NCBI GenBank assembly: GCA_951230915.1
Contig: OX579635.1
Coordinates: forward strand, 29,078,001 to 29,142,000
DNA from: Antitrichia curtipendula
Taxonomy: Eukaryota; Streptophyta; Bryopsida; Hypnales; Leucodontaceae
DNA: 64,000 nt
Reading direction: 5' to 3'
The notes under the pieces are model-generated. The model worked only from the letters and a program-made list of their open reading frames with translations. It did not search any database and had not been told where the DNA came from. Shown one piece after another: positions 23,788 to 35,393 of the stretch. The position numbers and the translations under genes were made by a program. Numbering within the stretch: the first letter of the stretch is position 1; each line of letters starts with the position of its first letter.

Positions 23788-25276
23788 TTAACCCCTAAAG
23801 GACCAAACACCATTTTTTGGCAACATAGCAATTTGGGGCAGCTCACTACAAACAGAGTTTTTATTTATTTTCTTGAACATTTCACATCACATGTGTCCGA
23901 GGAGTAGCTTTAACCCTGAAACGCTGGCAGAGCCATTTTGTGGCTTCTGGATGACAACACGGAGGTATGTACAGAGATTGGAAGCTTTTTTTCATCCATG
24001 CTTTTCTTGTTGACCTTTCATGGTGGGTTATGAAGAGTATCCAACTGAATTTGTAGTCTTGCCAATGTTTGTCTTCATGTAAATGAGAAGTTAGTAAAAA
24101 AAACGGATCATGAAATATGCTATTCTAGTGTATTTTGGGAAGTTGTTGTTCCTTGCTCTAAAGCTGAAATTTCTCCACAAAAATGATATTTTTTTATTTA
24201 AAGTCCAACTAACAAAATGAAGGTCATCTACTCTAGTTTCTACTCCAATTTGAATTTTGAAAAAAATTCTAATATTGAATATTTTATTGCAATTTGAACT
24301 TTGGATGTATTTTCAATGTCTATTATTTTCTAATTACAGAATGACACGGAAATTGAGTTTACACTATGATGTTTGTCACTGTAATATACAAATATGGTGA
24401 AATTTTCCGATTTTTTGAAATAATTTTCTATTTGATATGATTTTTCTTCATTTTCTCTTCAAAAATTCTCAAAAAAGTCAAATTTTCACAAAAAAATCTA
24501 AATTTTTTATGAAGTAAAGAAGACATGTAATTCCATCTCTGAAAAATAAATATAAATTTTTTCATATATATCTAGTTGCAAAATGGCAACAAATTGAAGG
24601 ATGGGCAGTGAGGCTTGAAGTCAATGGTCATGGGTCCATCATTTAGGGGTTAAGGCCCAACAATTTTCATAACTTTTGACTACATGGTTAAAAAGTTATT
24701 GAATGATATATAGTTTTTGTTACTTGGCGAGCAGCCTAGGCAGCTCAAAAAACTTCTTTAAATTTATTTATTTATTTTTAAATTAAAATTTGAAGTTGGT
24801 TCTAAAGATTTATTCACACGTGAAAAAATTTGAATCATTCCATTTTGATTAATGAGATGAAAGTTTTGAGAAATTCCAATTTGCGGATATGTATAGAGTC
24901 TTTGGATTCCATCCCTACCCGCAAATTGGAATTCCTCATAACTTTCATCACATTAATCAAAATGGAATGATTCAAAGTTTTTCACATGTAAATAAATCTT
25001 TAGAACCAATTTCAAATTTAATTTTAAAATAAATAAATAAATTTAAAGAAGTTTTTTGAGTTGCTTAGGCTGCCCACCAAATAACAAAAACTACATATTA
25101 TGCAATAACATTTTAACCATGTAATCAAAAATTATGAAAATTGTTGGGCCTTAAAGCTACTCCTCGAGCACATGTCGTGTGGAATTTTCAAAGAAAAAAA
25201 CAAACTCCATTTGTAATGAGTTGCCAAAAATTGCTATGTTGCCAAAAAAAATAGTGTTTGGTCCTATAGGGGTTAA
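23788..25276. mobile_element. Palindromic TTAA-flanked MITE carrying a nested insertion
   Basis: TTAA 23788-23791 then CCCCTAAAGGACCAAACACC; the right end is the inverted counterpart, finishing at TTAA 25273-25276. Almost the whole element is a palindrome: the left arm resumes at 24654-24889, the loop is about 24890-24918 and the right arm runs 24919-25276. The left arm is split by a 736-bp insertion at 23914-24649. Without it the element is about 749 bp. Non-coding; the ends and TTAA duplication fit the piggyBac superfamily. Confidence 0.88.
23910..24653. mobile_element. Nested TTAA-flanked insertion with readable empty site
   Basis: The insert 23914-24649 begins CCCTGAAACGCTGG and ends CATCATTTAGGGG, flanked on both sides by TTAA (23910-23913, 24650-24653). 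The undisrupted right arm of the host palindrome reads GGGCCTTAAAGCTACTCC at 25146-25163, with a single TTAA at 25151-25154, which is the complement of the empty site. This shows a TTAA target duplication and an insertion event after the palindrome formed. Confidence 0.85.
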
Positions 25277-25399
25277 GTGGAATAGATGTAGATTTGAAAA
25301 GCTTAGTTTCTCTAGTTTTCAAAAGTGCATTGAGATTGGATAAGTTTGGAGGCACAATAAATTAAAACCTAAAGATTCAAAATTGCCAATCTCTACTAC

Positions 25400-27191
25400 A
25401 AAGTACAAAATATTTTAAGGTTTATTATCTTAATTCATTTCAAACCACAAGTTCTTGCACTAAACTAGTGCAAAATTGTATGGAAGAAATCTAAAATTTT
25501 TGACCTATAGATTGCAAGATATTTGCGTTGGAATTGAACAAAATGGGTTTTTTTGTACCTTGAATGGCTAGATTACAAGGTTTTGAATCTTATTAACCCC
25601 TCAAGGTCTTTGACTATGTTTTCACCAAAAACGCTCCAAAACTGCCATTTCTAATACAAGTACTAAATTTGAGAAAAAAACACGATTTTGGACACATGTA
25701 ACCGTAGGATCTTATAGTACACAAGTTTGAAAAGTGTGGAAAAAATTTCAGAAATTTTGACCATGTAGATTGCAAAATATGAGCGTTCGAAGTGACAAAA
25801 ATCTTTTAGGGGGCCTTGCGAAAAAACAAGCAGCTGCACTTCACAAGGTCACATTTGTATAAAAAAAATGTTCAAAATTGGGTGGTCCTTCTCTTTATTC
25901 ATTCAAAGCAATTTGGCTACACTCTTGAATATTTCAAACCATTTGGAATTGTACAACATAAAAGAAAAAAGTAGTAAGTAGAAAGAAGTAGAGAATGCTT
26001 TAAAATACTAAATTGTTAAAAATTTAGTTGTGGAATTGAAAAATGCCAATCCCAATGGTTTTGCTCTTTTAGTGAAAAATCTAGATCCTATGATTTTATT
26101 TGTTTTTAAGAATATTGAAAATTGAGTTAAATAAAGGACTCCAAAGTTTATTTTAGAGTAGAGATTCCATAACTACTTGCAAACTAGAACTCTTCATAAC
26201 TTTCATCTCATTAATCAAAATAGAATAATTCAAAGCTTTTCATGTATATATAAATCTAGAGTACCAATTAAAAAAATTATTTCTTGAAAAAGTGATTTTT
26301 TGAGAATTTTTTTGAATTGCCCAAGTTGCCCACAGTTCAAAGAAAATTACATATCATACAATAATTTTTTAACCATATAGTCAAAAATTATGAAAATTGT
26401 TGGAACTTCAAGCTACTCCTTGGGGACATGTTATGTGAAAGTTTCAAAGAAAAAAAGAAGAATTATGTTCATAGAGAGCTACCCAAAATCGCTATGTTGC
26501 CAAAAAAAGCAATTTGGTCCTTTAGGGGTTAAATTAAAAATTTTGCACTTCAAAATTGGATTAGTTTTTTTTATATTGAAGAATTGAATTGGCTGTGAGG
26601 TTAAAAAGTTCAAAACTCACACCTTGGTTTTCATTCTTTAAAAAATTGTTAAGTAGAAACAATTACAAAATAGAAGGAAAAAATAAATTATTAATTGTTC
26701 TAAGATGGAATTGAAACACACTGATTCCAATGGTGAGATTGTTTTTGCTAATAAATTAACTTATGTGGAACTTTTTTTAATGAGAATTATGAAAATTGAG
26801 TTCAAAAATGAATCTAATATGTGTTTTCTATAGAAGATGCTATGACCATAGGAAAAAAAAGATTCTCCATCGCTTTCTAATATCACTAATCCAAATGGAA
26901 TGAGTCAAATTTTTCCACATAGACAAAAATATATTATATGAAAAAAAATTTTAATCTTCTTTTTAATTTTTTGTGGTTTTTTTCTTGCTACCCAACAAAA
27001 TCCATTTTGTACTTAAGGTAGCATAATTTTTTGCCTCTAAGCACCAAATGACATTAAATTATATTCCCATAAAACAAATGTGTTTTTTTATTTTCAAAAA
27101 ATGATTTGAAAAGTCATGCCAAAAATTGAAATCATAGGAACCCAAACTTTCATTTATCCCCCAAAGGAACACTTGGTCCTTTAAGAGTTAA
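25400..27191 (+). mobile_element. TTAA-family element (family C) split by a nested copy
   Basis: The left-half sequence at about 25400-25592 (TAGATTGCAAGATATTTGCGTT) and right-half sequence at 26533-27191 (TTGAAGAATTGAATTGG, ending CTTGGTCCTTTAAGAG before TTAA 27188-27191) match the two halves of the element at 44993-46363 in order. They are separated by the insertion at 25593-26532. The original left terminus was not pinned down. Confidence 0.55.
25593..26532 (+). mobile_element. TTAA-flanked element, family A, nested
   Basis: TTAA 25593-25596 followed by CCCCTCAAGGTCTTTGAC; ends GGTCCTTTAGGGG before TTAA 26529-26532. It is collinear with the copy at 59222-60362: shared blocks include GACTATGTTTTCAC, AGGGGGCCTT and TTGAATTGCCCAAGTTGC. 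The right third also matches one arm of the palindrome at 23788-25276, so the two families share a terminal half. Non-coding. Confidence 0.82.
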
Positions 27192-29058
27192 TAATAACTT
27201 GTCAAAAATGAAGGTTGTAGAAGGCTATTAGCAAAATTTGTACAAGTTCAAATTCCGTCTTATATAAACTAAAAATTAAGGCAATTGTAATATTAAAAAA
27301 GCATCATTTGAGAATAACTCAATCAAAAGTTTGCATTCTTGGTGTATTAGAAGTGGTTTGACATACAAATACTTGTAGCAATAATAGATATGTGTTGCCA
27401 CATAGCTACCAATGAAAAATACAACCTTGATAAACAAGAAAATGCACCTCGATCAACAATATCTTTTTCTCCCTAGCAAAAGGAGATAGAGCCTTCCACC
27501 AACTACTCTAATCAACGAAATGATGGAACGTTTAATAGCCAAATTGCATGGATAGTAGCACCTACAATGCACATGTATGTGAACAACTAAATGCAACTTT
27601 CAAAATGTCGTTTCACTTTGTCTACATCTATATAGAATGTAGGTAGACATCCACGTCCTCGACCCTACACAACATTGTTGCCAATGTTATTGGACCAAAG
27701 AATTTCGCCTATAGCAAATGGATCATCACTTATAGGAGATGGAAGCCACAACCACTTGCATCTAATACTCTTCTACTAGAAGGCACAACAAGCTCCTCCT
27801 ATCTAGTGGATAAGAAGGTAATTTAAAGTGTAAGTAGTGAAACCAACAATTAAATTGAAATCTAAGGCTTTGTCATTGGATTACTAGCTTGCTCTTCAAG
27901 TGAGGTAGCTATTGAAATTCCTCATACTCAAAGGTCAATAAATAATTGTTAAGGACAAAAATATGGATAAAATCACTTTATTAGACTAATTGGAGCTTTA
28001 TCAATGATTCCAATTCTGATGCCAAAATTGTTAGGATGCTTTTACATGAACAATTCTATATGAATCAATGAAAATTTTCTAAGTAAATTATCACCAAAAT
28101 CTTACATGATTTTCAAGATGCCTCCTTTTATTATAGGAAAAAAAAAAGTGGATGAAATAGTCCAAATCATTTTAAAAAATATGAATTTCACCCATATTTG
28201 GACTCAAGTATTTGGATTAAGTTTGCTACTTTTAGATAAAATTATAGATGAATGATAGGTGGATGATCAAAATTGGACAATTTATTTGACCTTTGTGCAT
28301 TTTAGGGTGCATGTTGTGCTTTTACCAAGAAAACAAAAACATTTGTTAATATGAACACTCATATATTTGGATTTAACCTTGAAAAGACAAAACCAATTAC
28401 AAAGGTTGGCAGTCAAAAATTAATTATCTAATTTTTGGACCAATATGTGCATTCTTCAATTCTACAATAATCTTAAAACCATCCATCATACACTTTGGGG
28501 CTTCATTGTCCATTTTTGGGCCTCATCATCCTTGTAGGATTAATCTTTGAAGGATATAAACCCTCATGTCCAAAGTAATTACTAAAATACTCCAATTATT
28601 AGACCTATAGGCAATAAGTGCATTCTTTGTTTAATATAGAAGTCATTCGTCAAAAAATTTAGTTCTACGACATCCTTACAAGATTAAACTTATGTGTATA
28701 TAACAAACTTCCAACCCTTTTTGTCTGGGTTGGCTTGAATTAACATCCTATTTATATCATGTAAACGTTGCAAAGCTAAAAGGTCTAATGGATGACTTCA
28801 TTGGTAACTAGTGTATTTTGTGTCGTTGCCACAATATAATAAAATAAAAATGCAAGTATTTTTGTAAGTACAATTAATTTACAATTCAAAAAAACTTCAA
28901 AATTCAATAACTTTCACACAATAGGTCCAAACGCCATGAAACAAAGCCTATGCAACCTTCTTCACAAAGAACTTTCTAATGGTACTAAGAACACAATTGA
29001 AAGACAAACAGTTCTAGAGATTTTACTATAACAAACAAAACAAAACAAACAACTTCAT
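27192..29058. other. AT-rich spacer, little recognisable
   Basis: No transposon ends or coding frames that I can support. At 28905-29035 a block (CCAAACGCCATGAAACAAAG) resembles sequence in the foldback at 46425-46650. Confidence 0.5.
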
Positions 29059-30486
29059 TTAACCCCTAAAGTCCCAAAGTCCCTACATGGGACTCTTGGA
29101 ATTTTGGATAGGCTTGTGTGATTTCAATTTTTAATACAATTTTTGAAACTATTTTTGAAGATAGAAAATTAGATTAGCTTTATAGGGGTATAATTTTTAT
29201 TTCAATTGGGGCCCAAGAGCAAAAGTTATGCTACCCTAAGCCAAAAAGTAGTTCAAGGGGCAACCCCCAAAAAATCACAAAAATTAATTTTTTTCTCAAA
29301 TATTATATTTTTGTTATGCATCTGAAGCCTTGAATCATTCTATTTGGACTAATGATGATAAAGTTTTGAACAATCTTGATTTTTAGGCAATCTAAGCATC
29401 TTCTTGGAAAAAACTTGTTTTCTTCACTTTAAATGCAAATATCTTGCAATCTACAGAGTCAAAGTTTCTGAAATATCTTCCATTCATTCTTAACCCCTAA
29501 AGGACCAAGCCATTTTCTGGCTCCGAAACCACTGAAAACTGCCGTTTCTGCTGCGTTCATTCACGAAGTTTCAAAAATAGTTTTTTTGAAAATGTAACCG
29601 TAGGATCTTAAATTTAACTTCTTTGAGAGGATTCTGTAAAAATTTCATCAAATTTGACCGTACGGATTGGGGGATATTTGCATTCAAAGTGAAAAATGTT
29701 TTTTTTTTTCACTGTGCCCCAGAATTTCAGATGACTTTGACCACCTTGTGCTCAAATTTTTTGCACTACACACCATAGGTTTAAATTTTTTTCTTATATT
29801 TAATGAAGTTAGGCATATGCATGACAATTTTCATATCAATCCAACATCCCGAGCACATGCCAAAAATTCTTGTAATGCCACAATGTCCCAAGAATTGGCA
29901 ATACACTACTGAATTTTCGAATCAAATTTCCCACCACATACTTAGAGATATAGAAAATCCTAACGGTCGATACATAGATATACTCAGACTTCACTTGTAG
30001 GAACAAAAATTTCTCAAAAAAGTGAAAATCTCTAATTTCTATGACCTTCCAAAGTTCGCAGCAGTCACCAAAATAGATTACAGAGTGGGCAGCCCTTGTA
30101 GAAAGGGACCCAAGATTTCAAACAGCGATTCCTTTGCCACAGCTGCCCTACGAACTGCTTTGGAGGTAAACAACATCATAACTTCTACAGCACATGTCGG
30201 ATTATGATGAAAATTATATGTACGTGAAGCTTGTGAGAAGTTATACGCACACAAAAAGTTTAAAAAAATCAGGTCAAAAAACCACTTTGAACGACCTTGC
30301 CCAAAATCCCAAGTGTCCCCCGAGGGGACTTTGGTCCTTTAGGGGTTAATACTAGTCTAGTACAAGATTCTATTGTTAGATATGCAAAAATGAGACAATT
30401 TTTAAATTTTTTTTGCTCTTTGCAGTAGAAATGGCAGTTTTGAGTGGTCTTTGATGGAAAAAAGGCCTTGGGACTTTAGGGGTTAA
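29059..30486. mobile_element. TTAA-flanked element hosting a second TTAA element
   Basis: TTAA 29059-29062 then CCCCTAAAGTCCCAAAG; right end CTTGGGACTTTAGGGG before TTAA 30483-30486. The interior is interrupted by 29490-30349. Copies lacking that insertion (2611-2790 and from 38095) read straight through the corresponding point. Non-coding. Confidence 0.85.
29490..30349 (+). mobile_element. Nested TTAA-flanked element, family C-like
   Basis: TTAA 29490-29493 then CCCCTAAAGGACCAAGCC; ends GGTCCTTTAGGGG before TTAA 30346-30349 (about 860 bp). The left interior (GTAACCGTAGGATCTTA, TTTGACCGTACGG) matches the left part of 44993-46363. The start of this copy is well preserved, suggesting a fairly recent insertion. 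The small open frames inside (29667-29912, 30022-30207) are not genes. Confidence 0.85.
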
Positions 30487-31559
30487 TGTATGGATTGTAG
30501 AAACAAAAAAATCTCCAATAATTAGAGTATTTTGGAGACTACTTTGATCTTGGGGAGCCACATCTATCCAAGGTTACCTCCAAAGGACAAGCCCCTATGA
30601 TCATTTATTTCAAGCTTCATTGTCCATTGCTCTATTTAGTGCCATTTTGCAACTAGATATGAATGAAAACATTTATATTTATATTCTAGAGATAAAATCA
30701 TATGTCTAACTACAAGCTGTAAAATTTTAAAAAATTTGGGTAAAATTTGAAATTACTGTGAATTTCTTAAGAAAAAAATGAAGAAAATTTGTATCAAATA
30801 CAAAATATATCAAAAAATTAAAAAACTCCATTGTAGATGTATAATATAGTACTTAATATCATGGTAGAAACCAAAGTTACCATGTCACTCTAAAATTGAA
30901 AAAATCAACAAACCATAGATTGAAGCCTAAAGTTTATATTCTTGTAAAATATTGAATTTTATAAAAAAATCAAAAATTCTAATGGGAATAAAAACTTCAT
31001 TTGATAAGCTTCATTTCATTAGTTCACTACAAGATAAAAGGATATTTTAAATATAGTATTATAAGTAATGACTTTTAAAGATATTTTTAGTAAAATTTTA
31101 CTAAAAACACATGTATTTAAAGCAAAAATTTACTAAAAACCTTCAACAAGATCATTACTATAAGATTATACAACTAAGATTGTACTTAAAACATCCCATG
31201 TTCTTGTAGTGGTTGGAATCAAATTCAAAATATCATTTTTATGGCTAAAATTCACATCAAGAATAAGTAGCAAGAAATGGCCAAAATGCACTACAAAGGT
31301 GATTTGAGGATCAAGGATCTTTTTCTTTAGAAAATTCAAAAACATCACAATGAGGAAATTTGCAATACTATTCCCTGAAAATGTACTCCAATAACTTTGG
31401 AAAAAATTATTGAATGAAATAATGTTTATTTCTATCCTACATTCTTAGGTAAAGTCATCTAGCCGACATTTAGTGTCCACAACATCCTTTTGGGGTTAAA
31501 TCAAACATTTTGAACTCTTAAACAATGTTGAGCACTTTGACAAATGAGATTTTAGCAAG
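30487..31559. other. AT-rich spacer
   Basis: Contains AT-rich low-complexity sequence and a short inverted CTAAAAA/ TTTTTAG type repeat near 31080-31140. No gene or element boundary could be supported. Confidence 0.45.
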
Positions 31560-31980
31560 GAGATGAAACTTAACTTAGACCAAGCCAATTCCCTTCACTG
31601 CCTAATTTTGTCATCCTACTTTTGGTCCTAATTCCGTTTAGAAAAACATCCAAATCCATTCATTTTTTTGCCAAAATCAATGAATTAATGCCAACAAGAG
31701 GTAACATGTCAATCCTTTATTGGTAAGTACTTAAGTGCCATTAGATACATGCAAAGGCGGTTACGGAACCTTATTTATAGGGCATTTATGACTCCACTCT
31801 ATGGGCGGTTTTGTAACTCCAAAAATTCACATAAATTACAATTTTTAATCAAAAAATTACAATTCCACTTGGGTTTGATTCATGAAACAAGCGCACACCT
31901 TTGAAAAATATGTGCCCTTCTTGGAGTTGTCCCTAAGACATTCAGATTGCAAATCAAGGTGGTAATAGGCTTGTCTACCT
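31560..31980. mobile_element. TA-flanked MITE, second copy of the 9981 family
   Basis: Ends GTCTACCT at 31980 followed by TA. The interior matches 9981-10387 in the same orientation (AATTCCACTTGGGTTTGA, GAAAAATATGTG). The left end is degraded, so the start is approximate. Confidence 0.6.
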
Positions 31981-31986
31981 TAGTTA

Positions 31987-32290
31987 AGGTAGTATGCTCT
32001 AAAAGCAGCCACACTCTAAAAGCAATCATGACACACAAGTATATTTTCCTTTTTTGCAGTGTACCAACAATGTACATTTGAGGAGGTGGTTGCTTTTAGT
32101 GACCATTGCGTTTCAACTTCGAAAATTTGTAACTAATTCCATAAAGGTCCAAAAAACACGAAACAACTTGGGTTAGATGCCAATTCCACTTCTCTTCCTA
32201 CAAAAATTTACTGAAAACTGTTTCAAGGAGTTTAGCTTCCCTGAAAAAGGCAATCGGCTCTTAAATGGTCGCTGTAACAGCAGACTACCT
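31987..32290. mobile_element. TA-flanked MITE, AGGTAGTATGCTC family
   Basis: TA then AGGTAGTATGCTCTAAAAGC at the left; GCAGACTACCT then TA at the right. The termini match those at 32922-33138 and 63086-63495, though the interior differs. Non-coding. Confidence 0.7.
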
Positions 32291-32557
32291 TAGTGTGAGG
32301 CGCCAAGCACTTGTCCAAAACACAAACTCTTTATAAAATCCGTCTGAGGTTCATGTCACAAGAAAATCAGCTTGAGTCAGGGTCATGAGAAGTCAGAGCA
32401 GGTTCCTGTCACAAGAACGTCACAAACTTAATTTAATTTTTAAACTGTTGAAATTTATAGGATTCGATAGACGGAATCAGTTGTGAATGGCCCAGTACGT
32501 CGGTTTCTTTTTGTGGATGGATCCATGACAACCACTGCACCTCTAAAGGTGTGCCTT

Positions 32558-32807
32558 TTAACCCCTTTTGGATGTTTAGACCAGTAATGGCCTACAATGG
32601 CTGGTACTCTTTCAACAGTTCTAGTATACAAGACTTTATTTCTTGTACAATCAAGTTGCAAAAAATTCAGTGAAAGATGCACTCCCAAGTAGTCTCACAG
32701 AAAAAAATTTGTTGCAAAAATAATTTTTTCTGCATATAAATGATCTTGGAACTTAGAAGTCGCAATAGTATCTACATTGTACAAGCATTGCATCCCTTGG
32801 GGGTTAA
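32558..32807. mobile_element. Short possible TTAA-flanked element
   Basis: TTAA 32558-32561 followed by CCCCTTTTGGATG, and CATCCCTTGGGGG before TTAA 32804-32807. The ends are inverted only over the first several bases, so the assignment is tentative. Confidence 0.45.
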
Positions 32808-32921
32808 GTTAATATAGCATTGACTCGAGACTTTATACTAACATTGTTTTATGCCATTGAGATAGGTGGAATACATATTTAAGTATGTTCAATACTTTAC
32901 ATTGTTCTCGGGTTGGTGATA

Positions 32922-33138
32922 AGGTAGTATGCTCTAAAAGCAAGCATTTAAGGACTTGCAACTTGTGGAGAGATGTGAGGAAATTGAAGACAATGATTGG
33001 CTCTTGTAATAGAAAAACAATTTTTCCTTGCTTCATTCAGTGGCTAAAGTGGTCCACTTAAGGATCACTTCATCTCCATTCTTCAACTAATAATATAGAC
33101 AATTTGAAAGAGAGGGGCGATTTTACAACAGACTATCT
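32922..33138. mobile_element. TA-flanked MITE, AGGTAGTATGCTC family
   Basis: TA 32920-32921, AGGTAGTATGCTCTAAAAGC, ending GACTATCT then TA 33139-33140. The interior matches 63086-63495 in the same orientation (TTGAAGACAATGATTGGCTC). It abuts the next TTAA element directly. Confidence 0.75.
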
Positions 33139-33669
33139 TACCCCCTAAGCGCTCAAATGACCATTTTCTGGTTCACTTGTTGCCTGACTTCGGGCAAAAT
33201 TTTGAAGCAAATTTTTTTTCAACCATTTCTTTTTAGAGATTGGATTGTCTTTCATTATTTATATTCAAAACTAAGATCACTACATTCAAACAAAAATTAT
33301 AAGAGAAATAGCACAAAATGTTTAGAATTGGCTAGTGTTGAAAAACTTACTATTTTGGGAAAGTGTTGGTGTTCTCATTTCTAGATCTTATGCATTTTTT
33401 CACAATTCAATAGAAACTGCAGTTTTGACCTTAAAAAAAGTCAAATCCTAAAGGTAGAAATTGTATTTTTGGTGAATTTTTGAAGTTATTTCTTCAAAAT
33501 TCATTTGAAGAGAATCTAAAAATAATTTTATAATTTTGACCGTACGGAGACTTTCTACTTTTCATGCTTCACATCATCTTCTTTGATGCAAACTTCAAAA
33601 AAATTATAGAACTTATATTTTATAACACATTTGTGTTTTGTCCAAACACCTCTGACTTTTAGGAATTAA
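33138..33669 (+). mobile_element. TTAA-flanked MITE, family S, forward copy
   Basis: Left flank TTAC (mutated TTAA) 33138-33141, then CCCCTAAGCGCTCAAATGACC; right end TTTTAGGAA before the final TTAA 33666-33669. Inverted homologue of 16168-16725. Non-coding. Confidence 0.8.
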
Positions 33670-33754
33670 ACACTCATAGGCATGATCAATCGTGACCAAA
33701 TTAGTCCACTAGAACATTAAGGATTGATTGCATTCTTAGCAGCAAGTCCAACGA

Positions 33755-33911
33755 AGGTAACTCTGCCTACAACAGGCCAACTTTGGACCAGCCTAATGCA
33801 TGCCCAAAAATTCATGAGCAATACATGTGTCTTGTAAAATGTATTGCTCATGAAGTTTTTGGCCTACATTAGGCTGGTCCAAAATTCTACATGTTGTAGG
33901 CAGAGTTACCT
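33755..33911. mobile_element. Hairpin MITE with AGGTAACTC ends
   Basis: Left AGGTAACTCTGCCTACAACA, right its reverse complement ending GTTACCT at 33911, followed by TA (left flank GA). The full 157 bp folds on itself with few mismatches (GGACCAGCCTAATG pairs with CATTAGGCTGGTCC). Confidence 0.78.
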
Positions 33912-35390
33912 TAAATGCTCCTAAACTTTTTCTTGGTAAGTTATCTTGTGTTGTATATTCCTAAGCGGGTGTTTTGGAGGGACATAAACCATCGGTGGGA
34001 AATGTCCCTTACATTCCCTGGCCGGATTTTGCACCAGAATTAGAATTCCTTGCCCAATTATATGGTTTTGCCCGCGTAATCAAGCATTACACATTTTTCA
34101 CCCAAATTTTTTTTCCATCCTAGATAGTTTTATCCTATTGTTTCTCCCTATGGTTTATGCCGGACAATGCCTCTCATTGTTGAGCATTTTGCTCAAAAAA
34201 GAGCCTCCTTGTTGGGCTTCACCCTCCTTATTGACCCTTTTTTGAGTGAAATGCCCTCCTCCTCAAGCATTGCCCTATACAAAATTGATGTTCCTTGCAA
34301 GGATTTGGGAGGGCACATGGTTGAAGATGCTAGCTAGGGGGAAGTTATTGCCTAGAAAATGACCCAGCATGCATTTTTTGGTATTTTTCAATTCTATAAC
34401 TAAATTTTTAACAATTTAGTATTTTGAATCATTCTCTATTTTTTTCTACTTACTATTTTGTTCCTATATGTTGTACAATTCCAAATGATCTGAAAAAAAT
34501 TTCAAGCATGTAGCCAACTTGCCTTAAAGAATGAAACCACAGAAGCACCACCATTTGGGACATTTTTTCATACAAATGTCCAAATGTCAACTTATGAAGT
34601 GTAGCTACCCCGTTCTTTGTAGGGTTCTAAAAATATTTTTGTGAATTTGAAAGCTCATATCTTCCAATCCACGCAGTGGAAATTTCTGAACTTTTTTCAC
34701 ATGTTCTCAAACCAATATTAATACTACAGGATCCTACAGTTACATGTGTCCCAACATGTTGTTGTTTTTTCCAATTTTTGGTACTTATACTAGAAATGGC
34801 AATTTTGGAACCGTGACTGAGTCATATAAATTTAGTCAGAAATGCACTGTTGCGTAGGAGCTTTTGTTTTGCATGATGGCAAATGTTAAGACAACAAAGT
34901 CTATTTCCTTGGCATTGACTCTGAGTCTTCATGTGTGAACAACTTTTTGACGAACGGGTGGTCAACTACTCGGGGACTAAATCTGCAAAGCCGTGTCTGA
35001 CTTCTAAAAGTTCATGCAGCCAGGTTGCCTCCGCTCCAGGAGAGTCCGTTTTCCAACCGAGCCTTTCCCAATTGTAATGCCATAAAATGTAAAGCTTACT
35101 TCGGAGTAGGCTAATGATATGTTTTGTGACTTCAGTTATAAATCAAATCTTTGATTCCAAATACAAATTCAAACTTTTTGTAGGAAGTAATAATTGAATT
35201 CTTGTATTTTTCCTTCCAAAGAATGCTGGAACCACTATCCTAGTGAGGGATTTATATCAACCAACTCCTTTAGCCTCTACATTGACTCATTCTTCGATGG
35301 CCTAGGTTGTTGCTTATAAAAGATGTTACATAAGGTGGAAATGTGCTCATTATGCATAGTTTGCATATTGTGCTTCAAAAACGGTCATCA
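33912..35390. other. Spacer with an inverted family-A fragment
   Basis: 34370-34820 matches, in reverse, the left and middle of the element at 25593-26532 (TTGTACAATTCCAAATGATC, GGATCCTACAGTTACATG). The remainder has no identifiable gene or element. Confidence 0.5.
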
Positions 35391-35393
35391 CTA

